Part shown: positions 17,114-31,400 of the stretch, piece by piece
Layout: every line of letters begins with the position of its first letter
Numbering within the stretch: position 1 is the first letter of the stretch
DNA from: Niveispirillum irakense DSM 11586
GTDB lineage: Bacteria > Pseudomonadota > Alphaproteobacteria > Azospirillales > Azospirillaceae
Length of the DNA stretch: 64,000 nt
NCBI RefSeq assembly: GCF_000429645.1
Contig: NZ_AUCG01000023.1
Coordinates: 186,001-250,000, forward strand
Reading direction: 5' to 3'
The notes under the pieces: generated by a model
Database searches by the model: none
Seen by the model: the letters and a program-made list of their open reading frames with translations, nothing else
Told to the model about the DNA's origin: nothing
Program-made: the position numbers and the translations under genes

Positions 17114-17705
17114 CCGATGTTTCCTTCTGATCCTGTTGTGACCACAGAAGCGATATAGGCTTTCTTGTCGAATGGATTATCCCTGATCCAGATGGGGTAG
17201 GGGCATCGTTTCCTCAAGCACCACCCCGATGCCCTCTGCCAGATCACACGCCTTCCGATAATGGGCGGAGGAGCAGGACGGCTATTATTCACGCTATAAA
17301 CCATGGGTTGCCTTCTTGGGTGCTTAAATAGGCAACTCCGCTGGATCCAGGGCAGGCTTTTGAAATTTTTCTTTAGGGAATTATTTTGATTATTTGTGGA
17401 TTTTTTATAAAAATACACCCCGTACTATCAAATATCATTCGAATTCAATGTTAAAACAAATCATAATATACGAAGCATTTTCAAGTTTTGGCCTCCGTAT
17501 GCTCGTTATTTATTTATTGTTAACATGTTTTTGTGACTGTTCCTCGTGAGGACGGGTCGCAAAATGCCCGGAAAATGAGCTTTTAGTTGAGCGTTTTGCT
17601 TGCGCTGGAGCGGCCTCACAGGCATTATGCAGCCGAATGAACTATTACTGAATGTAAACGCATTAATAGTAATTGGTTGGCGCCAAAGTGAAGGGTGGGG
17701 AAGAG
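17114..17705. other. 592-bp intergenic region with AT-rich core before the two-partner secretion operon
   Basis: No convincing gene is seen. About 17,340-17,540 is strikingly AT-rich compared with the rest of the window and probably holds the tps promoter and silencer-type binding sites. On the minus strand at about 17,281-17,177 a roughly 30-codon stretch (AHYRKACDLAEGIGVVLEE) looks like the end of a lost gene, with stop codons just upstream. Confidence 0.6.
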
Positions 17706-19454
17706 ATGAGCAATTTCGATCGGCAGGCACGGCTGCGTCGTGGAAACTCGCGGCGTGGAAAGCAGGGAAAAGCCTTGCTCGCCCTTGAGGCGGCTGCCGT
17801 GGTGATGACGCTTGCATCGGCCCCCCTTGCGCAGGCCCAGCAGGTTCAGCCGACATTGCCGCCGGGGGTTGAGCCTGGGCGCGAGCTGCCGCGCCCGGTC
17901 ATGCCCACCCCTTCCGCACCTGGGCAGGCCATTTCCGTGCCGCGCGGTTCCGCCGCTGAGGCGCCGCAGGGAGCGGAGACTTTCAAATTTACCCTTACCG
18001 AAGTGCGAATCGAAGGAAACACCGCCTTCGACAGCCAGGCATTGTCCCCCCTCTATGCCGGGCTGATTGGCAAGGAAGTAACGGTCCGCGATCTGTTCGT
18101 GGTCGCCAACGAGATTGAGCTGCGCTACCGCAGCGCCGGCTATGTCACTAGCCGCGTGATCGTGCCCGAGCAGACGATTGATGGTGGCGTCTTCCGCATC
18201 ACCATTGTGGAAGGCAGCGTTTCCGACATTATCTATGATGCCGATATCGGCCCGGCAAAAGCGGCGGTTGAACGGCTGCTGGAGCCGCTGCGTGGCGTGA
18301 AGCCGATCAATATCGCAACGATTGAGCGCCGGCTTTTGCTGGCGAATGATCTTTCCGGCCTGACCGTAAGGGGCAGCCTGGAGCCGTCCCCGGATGTGCT
18401 GGGCGGTTCGGTTATCGTGGTCAAAGCCGACCGTAAGCCGGTCGATGCCTTCCTGACCTATGACAACCGTAATTCGCCTTATCTGGGCAGTTCCCAACTC
18501 ACGGCGTCCCTGGTGATGAATTCGGTCGGGTCCAATGCCGACCGCATCGGCCTGACGGCGAAAATGTCGACGCCGGCCAAGCGGTCCTGGCTGGTGGCCG
18601 GTAATTATCAGGCGGTGGTGGGCAGTGACGGGCTGACCCTGGGGCTTGCCTCCTCCTACGCCAATTCCGCACCGGGGCGGGATCTGAGCGTGCTGGATAT
18701 TGCCAGCGAGGTGGTGGCCGAGGTTGCCACCGTCAGTTATCCGCTGATCCGGTCGCGTCTGGAGAATATGCGTCTGGTGGGCGAGTTCGAATATCGCAAC
18801 GTCAAGACCGATCTGGCGTCTTCGGCCTTCACCGAGGATAAGCTGCGCATCCTGCGGGCCGGTTTCTCCTATGATCTGAGCGATAGCTGGCAAGGCATCA
18901 CCGCCGCCCGCATCATGGTGCATCAGGGGCTGGATGTGCTGGGGGCCAGTGATCACGGGCGTCGTCTGGCGTCGCGCATTGCCGGGCATTCGGAATTCTT
19001 CAAGGTCACCACCGACCTGACCCGCGTTCAGCAATTGCCAGCAAATTTCAGCATTCTCGCCACGCTGACCAGCCAGTTCACCCGGACGCCGCTGTTGGCG
19101 TCAGAGGAAATCGCCCTGGGCGGGCCGAATTTCGGCCGTGCCTATAATGATGGCGAAATCTCTGGCGACAATGGCTGGGCCGGCTCGATCGAGCTGCGCT
19201 ATTCCCCCGTGTGGGAAGCCTTCCCGGAGGGGTCGCAATTCTACGTCTATTACGATGGCGGGCAGGTTTCGAGCCTGTCAAACACCCGTCCGCAGGGCAA
19301 CGTCACACTGGCCTCGGCCGGTGGTGGCGTCCGGGTCAATCTGCACAAAAATCTCTTCGGTACTTTTGAAGTCAATAAGCCGCTGAACCTGAATGTCGCG
19401 ACCGAGGAAGGCAAGCCGACCCGCGTCTTCTTCAGCCTGACCGCACATTATTGA
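17706..19454 (+). CDS. Two-partner secretion outer-membrane transporter TpsB (ShlB/FhaC family)
   Basis: This 582-residue Omp85-type pore exports the TpsA protein encoded next door. A long signal sequence (about residues 1-39, ending SAPLAQAQ) is followed by a Pro-rich linker, a POTRA domain (about 85-165: FKFTLTEVRIEGNTAF, YRSAGYVTSRVIVPEQ, FRITIVEGSV) and a 16-strand-type beta-barrel. LGGPNFGRAYNDGEISGD near residue 475 corresponds to the conserved loop-6 region, and the C-terminal Tyr fits barrel insertion. The start at 17706 has a GGGGAAGAG ribosome binding site; upstream in-frame codons lack one. The TpsA gene begins 4 bp after this stop, so they form one operon. Confidence 0.9.
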   Translation: MSNFDRQARLRRGNSRRGKQGKALLALEAAAVVMTLASAPLAQAQQVQPTLPPGVEPGRELPRPVMPTPSAPGQAISVPRGSAAEAPQGAETFKFTLTEVRIEGNTAFDSQALSPLYAGLIGKEVTVRDLFVVANEIELRYRSAGYVTSRVIVPEQTIDGGVFRITIVEGSVSDIIYDADIGPAKAAVERLLEPLRGVKPINIATIERRLLLANDLSGLTVRGSLEPSPDVLGGSVIVVKADRKPVDAFLTYDNRNSPYLGSSQLTASLVMNSVGSNADRIGLTAKMSTPAKRSWLVAGNYQAVVGSDGLTLGLASSYANSAPGRDLSVLDIASEVVAEVATVSYPLIRSRLENMRLVGEFEYRNVKTDLASSAFTEDKLRILRAGFSYDLSDSWQGITAARIMVHQGLDVLGASDHGRRLASRIAGHSEFFKVTTDLTRVQQLPANFSILATLTSQFTRTPLLASEEIALGGPNFGRAYNDGEISGDNGWAGSIELRYSPVWEAFPEGSQFYVYYDGGQVSSLSNTRPQGNVTLASAGGGVRVNLHKNLFGTFEVNKPLNLNVATEEGKPTRVFFSLTAHY

Positions 19455-19458
19455 GCGA

Positions 19459-22400
19459 ATGGATAAAATCATGACGAACCGCCGCGACATCCAGACCCCG
19501 TTCGCCAATAACCTGCCAGGCTTCCAGCGCCAGCGGCACAATCTGCGTGAAAACCTGCTCGCCTCGGCTTCGGCGATAATAGGGACGGGCGGGCGCAAGG
19601 GGCCGCGCGGTAACCGCCGCCAGCGCCGGGCCGGGCTTGTCGCCGCCATGGGCGGTTTCGTCTATGCTATTTCCTCGCTGTTCGCCCAGGCCGCTTGGGC
19701 AAACCCGACCGGCGGCACGGTCGTGGCCGGACAGGCCAGCATCATTGCCGCTACGCCCCAGACGCTGAATATCGTCCAGGGCAGCGACAAGGCGATCATC
19801 AACTGGCAGGGCTTCTCCATCGCCGCTGGCGAAACGGTGAATTTCCTGCAGCCCAACGCCCAGTCGGTAACGCTGAACCGGGTCGTCGGTAACGATCCCT
19901 CGGCTATTTTCGGTTCCATCACCGCCAATGGCACGGTGATGCTGGTCAACCCGAATGGGGTTTTCTTCGGGAAGGGCTCCCGGGTTGATGTGGGCGGTCT
20001 GGTTGCGACCACGGCCAATATTGCCGACAAGGATTTCCTGGCCGGCAACTATGCCTTTAACCAAGCATCGCCCAATCTGAATGCCGGTATTGTCAATGAA
20101 GGGCTGATTTCCATCAAGGATAGCGGCCTGGCCGCCCTGGTGGCGCCCTCCGTGCAGAATTCTGGCCTTATCCAGGCCAAGCTGGGTAAGGTTGCCCTGG
20201 GTGGCGCGCGCAGCTTTACCCTGGATTTCCAGGGTGACGGGCTGTTGAGCTTTGATGCCGGTTCGCTGGTGGCGTCCCTGCCTGAAGGGGCGGATGGCAA
20301 GGCTCAGGCCCTGGTGGTCAATTCCGGACAGATCTCGGCGGAAGGCGGCACGGTCGTTTTGTCCGCCCGTGCGGTCAAGGGTGTGATCGACAATGTGATC
20401 AACACCGATGGCGTGATCAGCGCCACCAGCATTTCCGGTTCCAACGGCAAGATCGTGCTGTCTGGCGGTGATGGCAAGGTCCAGGTGGCAGGCACGGTGG
20501 ACGCCAGCGGCACCCAGGCTGGCCAGACCGGCGGCACGGTCATTGTTGATGCCGCCAATATCGATGTCGCGGCCGGCACCCGGATCGATGCGTCGGGTGA
20601 CCAGGGCGGCGGTGTCATCGCCGTCGGCAGTGCGGGCAGCCGGGATGGCGCCTGGGCTGCTGGCCGGGTCCATGTCGCCGACGGCGCAACCATGGCGGCT
20701 GATGCCCTGACGCAGGGCAATGGCGGCACCATCACGGTCCTGTCGGAAAAGCGGACCGACTTTGCCGGTTCGATCAGCGCCAAGGGCGGCGCGCAGGGTG
20801 GTGATGGCGGCTTTGCCGAGGTTTCCAGCCGCGACGTGATCACCTTGACCGGTGATGTAGACATGTCGGCGGCCAAGGGCAAGACCGGTACCTTCCTGCT
20901 CGACCCCTCGACCCTGAAAATCGTGGCGGGTGCTGGTGGCTCCCTGAACAATAATGCCGTCGGCGGCAACCTGCCAGCCTCCACGGCTGACGCTGGCGCT
21001 AACACGGTCAGCGTCGCCGTTCTGTCGCTTCTGAACTCCACAGCCAATATCGTGCTGGAGGCCACGGGCCTCATCACTGTCGATACCAGCGTGGCGCTGC
21101 AAACGGGTATGGGCAACTCCTTCACCCTGCGTTCCACGGGTGCCAATGGCGGCATCACCTTCAGCGATGCCGCTTATGAGATTTCGACCCAGGGCGGCAA
21201 CATCACGCTGGACGCGTCGCTGGCTGGGTCCTCGCTGACGAATATCGGCAAGCTGACCAGCAATGGCGGCAATGTTACGCTGTTGGCCGGTGAAGGCATT
21301 ACCCTGGCCGGTGATATCAACACCGGCGGCGGGACCATCCGCCTGGAGACGGCGACGGGCAATATCGCCAATGTCACGGGCGCCACGCCGCTGCTGACCG
21401 CGCCCACCCTTATCGTGTCGGCGTTGGGTGGCCATATCGGTGCCACTGGCGCGGCTCTGAGCGCCAATACCGCCGCGCTGACGATCCGTGCAGGCGGCAA
21501 TTTCTACATCAGCAATCAGAATAATCTGAACAGCCTGACCATCTCCACCATCCACGGGGTTGAGAACAGCACCAATCAATATAGCCTCACCGCAGACGGG
21601 TTGACTTTCGCTGCCACGGATGGCGCGTCCGCCACGACGCTGACGACGGTGGAGTCTGCCAGCGACTTGGCCTTTGATTACACGTCCGACCGGGGGCTGG
21701 CCGTCGGTATCGTCGATGCCAAGGGTGGCAATGTCAGCCTGACAGCCAATGGCGGCGATATCACCGGTACCGGTAATAATCAGCTTATTACCGGCAATGC
21801 GCTGACCTTGGTTGCCAAGGGCACGACCGGAATCAACGGCGCGATCGGTGCCTCCGGCACCGCCTTGAACACCAATGTCAACAGCCTCAACAGCACGTCC
21901 GGTTCCGGTATCGTCAATATCGGGAACAATAAGGCCCTGGTGCTGACCAACGTCGCCAGCGGCGCCACTGTTCTGTCCACGATCCAGGCGGCCGGTGACA
22001 TCACCGTCGGCTCCATGTCCATTCAGGCGCTCAGCGGTTCCACTGGCAATTTCAAGCTGAGCAGCACCGGCGGGTCCATCCTGGATGATGGCAATGCCGC
22101 CACCCTGATCCGTACCAGCGGCGGTCTGGTTCTTGAGGCTGCCAACGCCATCGGCACCAGCGTCAATCCGATTTCGTCCGTCGGCTCCCGCAGCTTCGTG
22201 ACCTCCACCAACAATGGTGGCACTTACATCACCAATGCCGGGGTGGCGGATAATTCTGATACGACGTTCACGCAGGTTTATGGCCGCAATGGTGACATTG
22301 TTCTGAATGTGACGCGCGGCACCGCCTTGGTGAGTGATGTCTCCATCCTGGAGGGTAGCGGCAATATCACCATCTCCTCCGTCATAGGCATGGGTGTCGG

Positions 22401-25400
22401 TAAAATTTCCACTCCCAGCGGCAATGTATCCCTGACCCTGGGCAGCGGCAGGCTGAATACCGCCGGCGAGGGGGTCACGGCCAATAAGCTGACGGCCGTT
22501 TCCAACGGGGACGCCACCATCATGACCTTGATCACCAAGGTCAATACGCTGGAGGCCGTGGCAAATGGCGGTTCCATCACGGTCACCCAGACGGGTTCCG
22601 TGACACTGGATCGGTTGATTGCCAATACCATTGCCGTCACAGTTTCCGGGACGGGGGCCGAAACCACCGTCAACAACCTGACGAGCAGCACGGCTGGGGC
22701 GATCAATCTGACCACCTCCGGCAAGATCACCGGGGCCAGCGGCAACAAGGTGACGACTGGCGTCCTCACCATTAATGCCGGTGGCGATGTCGGCAGCAGC
22801 ACCAGCCATCTGAAAACAGAGACCAGCACCCTTTCCATTACCAATACGGGCGGGTTCTTTATTGATAACAGTCGGCACCTGACCAGCCTGACCATCAACA
22901 ACAAGCATTCGGGCACAACGCCGAACGGCTTCTTGTTGAACTCGATGAGCCAGACGTTTGACATCACGGATAATGGCACCACAGTAACGATCAGTGATCT
23001 GTCCAGTTCCTTCCTGACCAGCTTCAGCTTCACCAGTGATGTCAATCTGGTGCTGGGCCGGATGGACATAGCGAATGTGACTAGCGCCAATGTCACCACC
23101 ACCAATGGCTTTATCCAGGATGATGGCAACGCCAACACCTTCCTGACCGCCAAGGCCATCAAGCTGACAGGAACGGAAGGGATTGAGGCCAAAAACGGCG
23201 TTTCCCTTGGTATCAATACAGCCGATCTAACCGTCACGACGACGGGCAATCTGATGATTGCGAACCAGTCTCATTTCAACACATTGGTAATTACCAGCAC
23301 GCACAAGGACAGCACGGCTGATTATCAATTCAGCATCACCGGTCGCCATCTTGACCTCAAGCTGACGGACAGCGGGGCTGGTTATAATTTCGAACGGCTG
23401 ATTGATAGCGGTTACGGTATTGGGCTTGGGGGCCTGAACACGTTCAGCTTCACCGGTGACCGCGACATTACGTTGGGGCAGGTGAATACCGGCAGTTTTG
23501 TATATACCTATACACCTTCCGGCGGCGGGTCCGCCACGTCCACCGGCAACTCCCTGCTGTTCAACAGCACCAAGGGCGCCATCAAGGATGATGGCGACGA
23601 CAGTACTCGGGTGCTGGCCTCCTTTATCGCTTTCAAGGCCGCTGGCGGTGTCGGCGGTTCGGCCACCGGTCAGGATATGGATATCACGGCGCGGGGCGTC
23701 AGTGTTACCGCCGGCACCGGCAGCAACCTGACCAGCGGTTCGGCCGGCATTTATCTCTCGGTCGATAGAGCGGTAAACCCGTCCGACACCACCAACACAT
23801 TCCTGCTTGGTGAGGGGGATCGCTATGGCACGGGCGTTGCCACGTCGACCGGCGATGTCGTGGTGAAGCTGGGGGCCGGTGATCTCAATGTGAAATACAC
23901 CAGTGGCACACAAGACGGTAAAGTCAGCATCGAGGCAACGGCTGGCTCCCTTACCACGGATAGTAGTGTCTACATTAACGCCACCGATGTACTGACGCTG
24001 AAAGCCTCGCAGAATATCGGTTCCAGCACTGCTGGTTTCAACTTCCGGGCCCCCTCTGTTGTTGTACAAGCCAGCAGCGGCCTGATCAATATTGCCACTA
24101 ATTCCAGCAACAGCACCACGATCACTAGTGCCCGGGCTGGCGACACGATCACGCTGAGCGGCAGCAACAGCCTGGTGCTGGGTGCCATCGACGCCAATAA
24201 AGGCGCCTCAGCCGTGACCGTGACCTCCGGCACCACCATTCTGAATGATGAAGATGACACCAACCGGATTTACGGCAGTGAAATCACCTTCAAGGCTGGT
24301 GGCGCGATTGGCAGCAGCAGCAAGAGCTTGGATGTCGATACGGTTACGCTGTCTGTTGAAAATAATTCCAGCGTTTATCTGAGCAACAGCTCAAATATCC
24401 GGTCCTTGAATATCGTCCGCACCAGCAATGCCAGCGGTACCGTTTCCATTGCGGCTACAGGGCAAACCATCGGCATCAGCAGCAGCAGCGGCAATCACAC
24501 GGTCAATACGCTGACCAGTGACAGCGATATGGATGTCTCGCTATCTGCAACGGGCAGCGCCGGGACGATCAGCATCGGCAAGGGCGATATCCAGGGTGGC
24601 AATCTGAAAATTGTCAGCACGGGCGCCATCACCTCCACCGGCACCGGCTCCATGACTGCATGGACGGTCAACCTGACGGCGGGTGATCTCTATTCCATCG
24701 GCACCGACGCCACCAATGTTAAGGTGAATAGCGGCAGGCTGACCCTTCAGTCTGGCCGTAATATTTATGTCAGCAGCGATGTCGCGCTGACCCATCTGGC
24801 GATTACCAGCACCAACAGCACGACCGCCAGCAACACCGCGTCTCTTTTTGGGATTAAAGGTGCCAGTGGATCGGCCATCTCGATCACTGACGACGGTACG
24901 ACGGTTGGCCCTATTGATGTCAGCGGTGCCACGAACAGCATCGTCGATTTCAGCTTCACCGGTAAGAAGAATATCACCATCAACGAGATCGTTGCCTCCG
25001 GTGCGGTCAGGCTGGTGACGGAGGGTGGCGGCGCCAACTCCAACATCACCCTTGGCGGCAGTGGTGGCGGTTCTATTGCGGGCAGCAGCGTCACGCTGAT
25101 TGCCAAGGGCTCCGTCACCGGCGCAGGTTCCATCGGCACGTCTACCCAAGCCATGAGGACCACGACGGCCTCCCTGACCATCGAGAATAACGGCGATATT
25201 TATATCGATAACAGCAATACCGCCCTGACCAAGCTGGCGATCACCAGCACGCATAAGACATCGGCCACGACCACTGCGAACACATACAGCTTCACCAATG
25301 TCGGCTCTGGCCGCTCTGTAACGATTTCCACCAGCAGTGGTGTGCAGACCGTGGGCATGGCCAGCGGCTCCGGCACCATGGATTTCAGCTATAGCGTTGA

Positions 25401-28400
25401 CCGCGCCATTCTTACGGGCACGATTGATGCGGGCACCAGCAGCACGGGGAAGGTCAGCCTGACCTCGACAGGCGGCGCAACCGGTGTATCCGGCACCATC
25501 AACAGGGCCAGCGGTTCAATCACCGCTGGGGAATTGATTCTCTCCGCCAAAGCTTCAAATGGCGGTGTCGGCAACTCTGCCACACTCTCAACGACGACGC
25601 AGAAACTCACCGTTGCCACCAGTGGTGACATGAGCGTCAGCAATAGCGCGACACTGACCGATCTGACGCTGGATGTGGATTTCCGGAAAAACACTACCAG
25701 CTACACGCATTCCCTCTCCTCCACCGGCCTGACCTTCACGGCAGATGAAGTCGTGCCGACCACGTCAGTCACCGCCTTCAAGCTGACCAATATTTCCCAA
25801 TCCGGCCTCAACCTGTCGGTCACCTCCACCAAGAGCATTCAGGTGGAAAATGTCAGTGTCGGGACAGGCACGGTCAAGCTGACAGCGGCTGCCAGCGGCT
25901 CAAAGCAAAGTGTCGTGGGCACCAAGACCAGCAGCGTCATCACGGCGGGCCGGCTGGAAATTGATGCTTCCGGCGTGGGTAATTCGGTAACCGGGCAATC
26001 AACCTTCTATGGCACCGTTGGCCAGTTGAAGATCAATGCCAACAGCACAGTTAATTACCAGAATGCCGGCAATTTGGCGGTTGATGAAATCAGCAACCGC
26101 AGCACGTCACCCGTTACCACCAATTCGACAACCTTGAAGGTTACCAGCGGGGCGCTGACCCAGCTTAATGGCGGCAAGGGCATATCGACCAATGACCTGA
26201 CATTGACTGTCGAAGGCGGGGATATTGGCACATCCGGCAATTCGCTGCAGATTGAAACGGAATCCCTGACCCTGACCACGGGGGCCAGCGCCTATATTGC
26301 CAATCAGGCTGATCTGTCCAAGTTCACCTGGACGGCGAAAAACGCGGCCACCCGTACATACAGCATCTCCGGTCAAAATCTCGATCTCTCGATCCTGACC
26401 AATGGCTCCACGACCCAGATTACCAAGCTTGTCGATACGACCGGGTTGGACTTTGACCTGACGACGGACAATTTCCTGGAACTGGGGCTTATCAACGTAC
26501 AGAAGGGCCGCACCCTCAGCCTGTCCACAACGGGCACGGTGACCAATATCAGCCGCGTGGCCAGCGGCACGAATATGTTGACGGCGGGCAAGATCACCCT
26601 GAAGGCGACCGGTGCCATCCTTCGGAACGGCAACAACCAATCGATCGAAACCGATACGGAAGCGCTGTTCATCGAAACCCTGAACGATGTTTATATCAAT
26701 AATAGCGCTGCCGACCTGCAGACCCTTTCCATCAAGAACACCAGAACGTCGAGTGATGGTGCGGCGACCTATGGCCTGACGTCCAAGAATGCGACGATCA
26801 GCATCACGGGTAGCAGTTCCTATGCAGTGAGCCTCAGCGACACGACGGGTCTTGATTTTATCTTTGATACCAAGATCTCGCAGATTGCCGGCATTATTGA
26901 CCTGACCAAGTCTGGGGCGCTGACGCTCAAGACCGAGGCGTCGATTTTTGGTGGTGCCAACAGCAGCCTTTCCCGGATCACGGCGGCGTCCGTTAACATC
27001 CAGGCCATAAATCTTGGCAGCAGTGGCAACCGTCTCTATCTTGACGCGCCCTTGGTAACGTTGCAGGGGCAAGGCGATGTATATGTCACCTCCAGCACCC
27101 ATATCGACACGCTGTCGCTGACCAATTCCAGCACAGGCAACACGGGCAACCGCACCTTCGACATTGTGAGTGCGGGGTTGGATGGTACGGCGGGTGCTGT
27201 TCAAATCAAGGCAACCCATACGGACGCCGGCGGCACCACCTTCAGCCAGATCCTTGATAAGTCAGGGATGGACTTCACTTTCACCAACGACCGCCTCATC
27301 ATCGTGGATAAGGTTGAGATCGGCGCCTCCAACAGCCTGAAGCTGGTGGCCGGTGACGGCATCCGTGAACTTGACGGCACGTCCTACATCAAGGCCGGTA
27401 CTGTCCAGTTGAGCTCCTCTAGCGGGATGGTTGGCCAGACGGCGGGCACCGGCGGCGGGCTGCTGGACATCACCACGGGTTATCTGCAGGTTGTCGCCAA
27501 TAATGGTGCCCATGTCGATCTGAAGCAGAATACGTGGGTCGATACTTTCATCGTTGGGGGGACCAGCACCATTCAGGCCAATGGGGATTTGAACCTCAGT
27601 GGCGAGGGCCCGTCCCTGAACGGTGCGGCGGCAACCATTACGGTCACGAACGGTTCCATCCTGGGCGGTGGCAAGATCACGGGTGCGGGGGCCTTGACCC
27701 TGACGGCCTCCGGCTCCATTGGCACTGCGGGCAATGCCCTCACGACCACTGCGAACAACAGTGGCACCACGACGCTGACCGCAACGGCGTCCGGCGGCGG
27801 CATCTATCTTCAGGAAACCAACGCCCTGACAATCAACGGCCTGACGGCTGCTGGCGATGTCGTGGTTTCCAACGGTAATGGCTCTGGTCAGAAAGACATG
27901 ACCATTGCCGGCGCCATCACGGCGACGGGCAACAAGGTTACGCTGACCGCCACCAACGCGACGATCAAGTCCAACACCGCGTCCAGCATTGATGCGGCGG
28001 AACTGGTGCTGACAGCAACCGGTGGCAACAGTGCAGGTGCCGGCGGCATCGGCGCCGGCACGAACGCCAATACCCGGGTGAAGACCACCGCCACGAAGCT
28101 GACCATCAATACGGGTGGCGACATTTATGTCGGTGCCGGGGATCTGACCGATCTGACCATTAACCGTGCAACGGCGGTCAGCAATACCGCTTCCACGGGC
28201 ACCTTGTCAGTCACCGGCACCAATCTGACCTTCACGGCATCGGATAATGGCAACACCACAACGCTGACCAATATCAGCGATACGACGGGGCTGAACCTGA
28301 CCATCTCGGCCAAGGGCAGCATTGCCGTCGGCACAATCTCGGTAGGGTCGGGCAGCGTCAATCTCAACACGGCGGCTGTCACGTCAACCACCACGGCAAC

Positions 28401-31400
28401 CAGCATCACCGCGATCAATGGCAGCAGCCTGATCACGGCTGGCAGCCTGTCCCTGGCATCCAATACCCTGGCCGCTGCCGCGATTGGCAGCAGCAGCCAG
28501 GCATTGAAGACGAATGTGGGCAGCCTGACGCTGACCACCGGTGCCGGCGGTGCCTATATTTCCAACGCGGGCACGCTCAGCACGGGCGTTTTGACGAGCG
28601 GCGCCGCCTTGTCTGTCACCACAACGGCGGGTGACCTGACCCTGAATGGCGCCACGACCTGGGGCAACACCGCCGCCTTGACTCTGGATGCCGCCGGCAA
28701 GCTGGCCAGCAACGGCATCACCCTGGTCAGCGGTGGCAATACCGGCAGCATCACGTTGAAGGCGGGCACCGGTATCGGCAGCGTGGACAATATTTTCCGC
28801 GTCACCGCTTCCAATGATACCAACTTGACGACGGGTACGGCCATTTCGGCCACGGTAACGGGCAATGGCTCGCTCTATCTTGGCATCACCGGTGCCATGG
28901 CCGGTGGTTTGACTACTGCGGTCCAGAATGGCAGCACCAACGTAACGGTGGGCGGTGCGCTGACCATCACCAGCATGACCGTGACCCAGGATGCGTTTGG
29001 CAATGACATCCGGGTCACGGCCAGCGGCGACATCAATATCGGTAAAACCGGCACGGCCGGCACCGTCAGCGCCGGCATCAATAATGGTGCCGTGGTGCTG
29101 ACAACCACCGGGGCGATCCGGCAAGGCAACAGTGCCAGCAGCATCACCGGCGGCACCGTCACGCTGAGCGGCACGAGCTATGGTGCATCGCTTGCTGTGC
29201 TGGGGGTCCATAGCCGCAACCTGACGGCAATCACCACCGCCAGCGGTATTGGTGCCTATTTCAAGGCAACGGGCAACGAGTTGGGGCTGAGCAATGTCAC
29301 CACCAATGGCGGTGACATTGTGATCAACGGCGATAATACCACTCTGGTCCTGGGCAAGCTGATTTCCGGTGGCGGCAATATCTCCGTCGATACCGGTGGC
29401 ACCTCCAACCTGCGGGTCGGGGAGATCAACGCTGCCGGCCTGTCAGGCCGGGGCAATGTAACCCTGACGTCCAGCATCGGCAGCATCCTGGATGACGGGC
29501 TGACCAGCACGGTTGTGACCGGCAATACGGTCGTCTTCAGTGCCTTCAACGGCATCGGCAGCAGCAGCAATGCCATTGCCACCAACGCCAACGTCCTGAT
29601 GGGGAACAATAGCGGCAACGGTTCCATCTACATCAATGACAGCAACAGCGCCGGTGTCAGCCTGGGTGATGTCAATACCGCGCTTTCTGCCAATAATGGT
29701 TCCCTGAATGTGAAGGCCGCCGGCCCTGTCGCCGTCGTCAATGTCTTCCAGAAAACCGATGGGGCCGGCAATGACGTGGTGATTTCCACCACCACCGGCG
29801 ACATCACCATCACCAAGCTCTATGCGGGCACCGATTCAGGCACCGGGTCACCGTCGCAAAGCCTTGCCAATGTCAGCGCCGCCGGTTCGATCCTGGTCAG
29901 CGGCACGGATACCCACATTGTCGCCGGCAAATTGTCACTGACGGCGGGTAACGGTAATATCGGCGCCGTCACCAATCTGGCGACAGGTGCTGGCACCCCG
30001 GTGCTCGTCAAGGTGTCCACGATCAGCGGCTTGTCGGCTTCGAAGGATGGTTCTGTCGTTTCCGTTTCCAACAGCGGTACAGGCGCCTCCACGCTCGGCA
30101 ATGGTGCGCTGACCCTGGGCAACGGCTCGTCGGCCTATATCAAGACGGCAGGTGACCTTTCCATCGCTGGCTTGTCCCTCACCAGCGGCAATCTGCTGCT
30201 GGAAAGCGGCGGCACCCTGACCCTTCCGTCTTCCGGCAGCTTCAGCACCACTGGCGCTATCACGCTGAAGGGCACGACGGATATCGTCACTAGCGGCGGT
30301 GGCCGCACCCTGACCATCACTGCCTCTGAACTCACCTTCATCAGCGGCTCGGCCGGTGGCAACACCACGCTGACCACCACGACCGGCAAGCTGAATGCCA
30401 GCCTGACGGGCACGGGCAAGAACCTGACGGTTTCCAATACCGGCGCTTTGACGGGCCTGACCCTGGCGGCAACCGGCAATATCACCTTCACCAATAGCGT
30501 CGGTTTCACGGCTGACAGCGTGGTCGCGACCGGCGCCAGCCGCATCGTCACTCTGACGGCAACCACGGGCGATATGACGCTGAACACCGTCAATGCTGGT
30601 GGCACCGGCACGCTCAACCTGTCGGCAAGCGCGGGCAAGATCCTTTCGGCCACGGGCGGATCGACGCTGACCGGTGAAACGCTGAACATGACCACGGCGT
30701 CCGGTCTGGGAACGGCAACGGAAGCGTTCCAGACCAATTTCACCAAGGTCGGTGTCACGGTCACCGGGACGGGCGGCATCTATCTGTCCGGCACCAGCTT
30801 TATCCTGGGTGACTTGGTGACCAACGATGGTGATATCGTGGTTACGGCCACGGGCAATATCACCGACGGCAATGCCACCAAGAGCTTCAGCGCCGGCAGT
30901 GGCCGCGATCTGACACTCACCTCCACCGGCGGCAATGTCACCCTGGGCAAGAGCTACAGCTCAACGGGGACCAGCGGCAATTTCACGGTCGAAGGTAAGA
31001 ATATCAGCGTCCAGTCGGTCAGCACGGCAGGGGCGCAGAGCTTCAAGGGTGCCACCACGCTTGCCGGCAACCTGACCGGCAAGTCGGTCAGCATCGATGG
31101 CACGCTCTCCCTGTCGGGTAATATCAATATCAAGGCGATCAGTGGTGATATCGGTGTTACCGGCACGCTTACCGGCAACGGCAATGCGCTGACGCTGAAT
31201 GCCGGGACAAGCACCGTCACCCTTGGCGGTGTCGCTTCTGGCTTGAGCAGCCTTAACGTCACCGGCAGCAAGATTGCTGTGGCCAGTGTCAGCACCACGG
31301 GCTCTCAAGGCTATACCGGTGCCGCCACCCTGAATGGCAAGTATACTTCTAGCGGCAATGGCAACTTCATCGTTACCGATGCGGTGACCCTGGCCGGCGA

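Noticed and set aside
17110-17418. 102-codon minus-strand frame upstream of msrB
   Set aside because: No ribosome binding site, biased composition (Asn/Lys start from AT-rich DNA), no recognisable domain.
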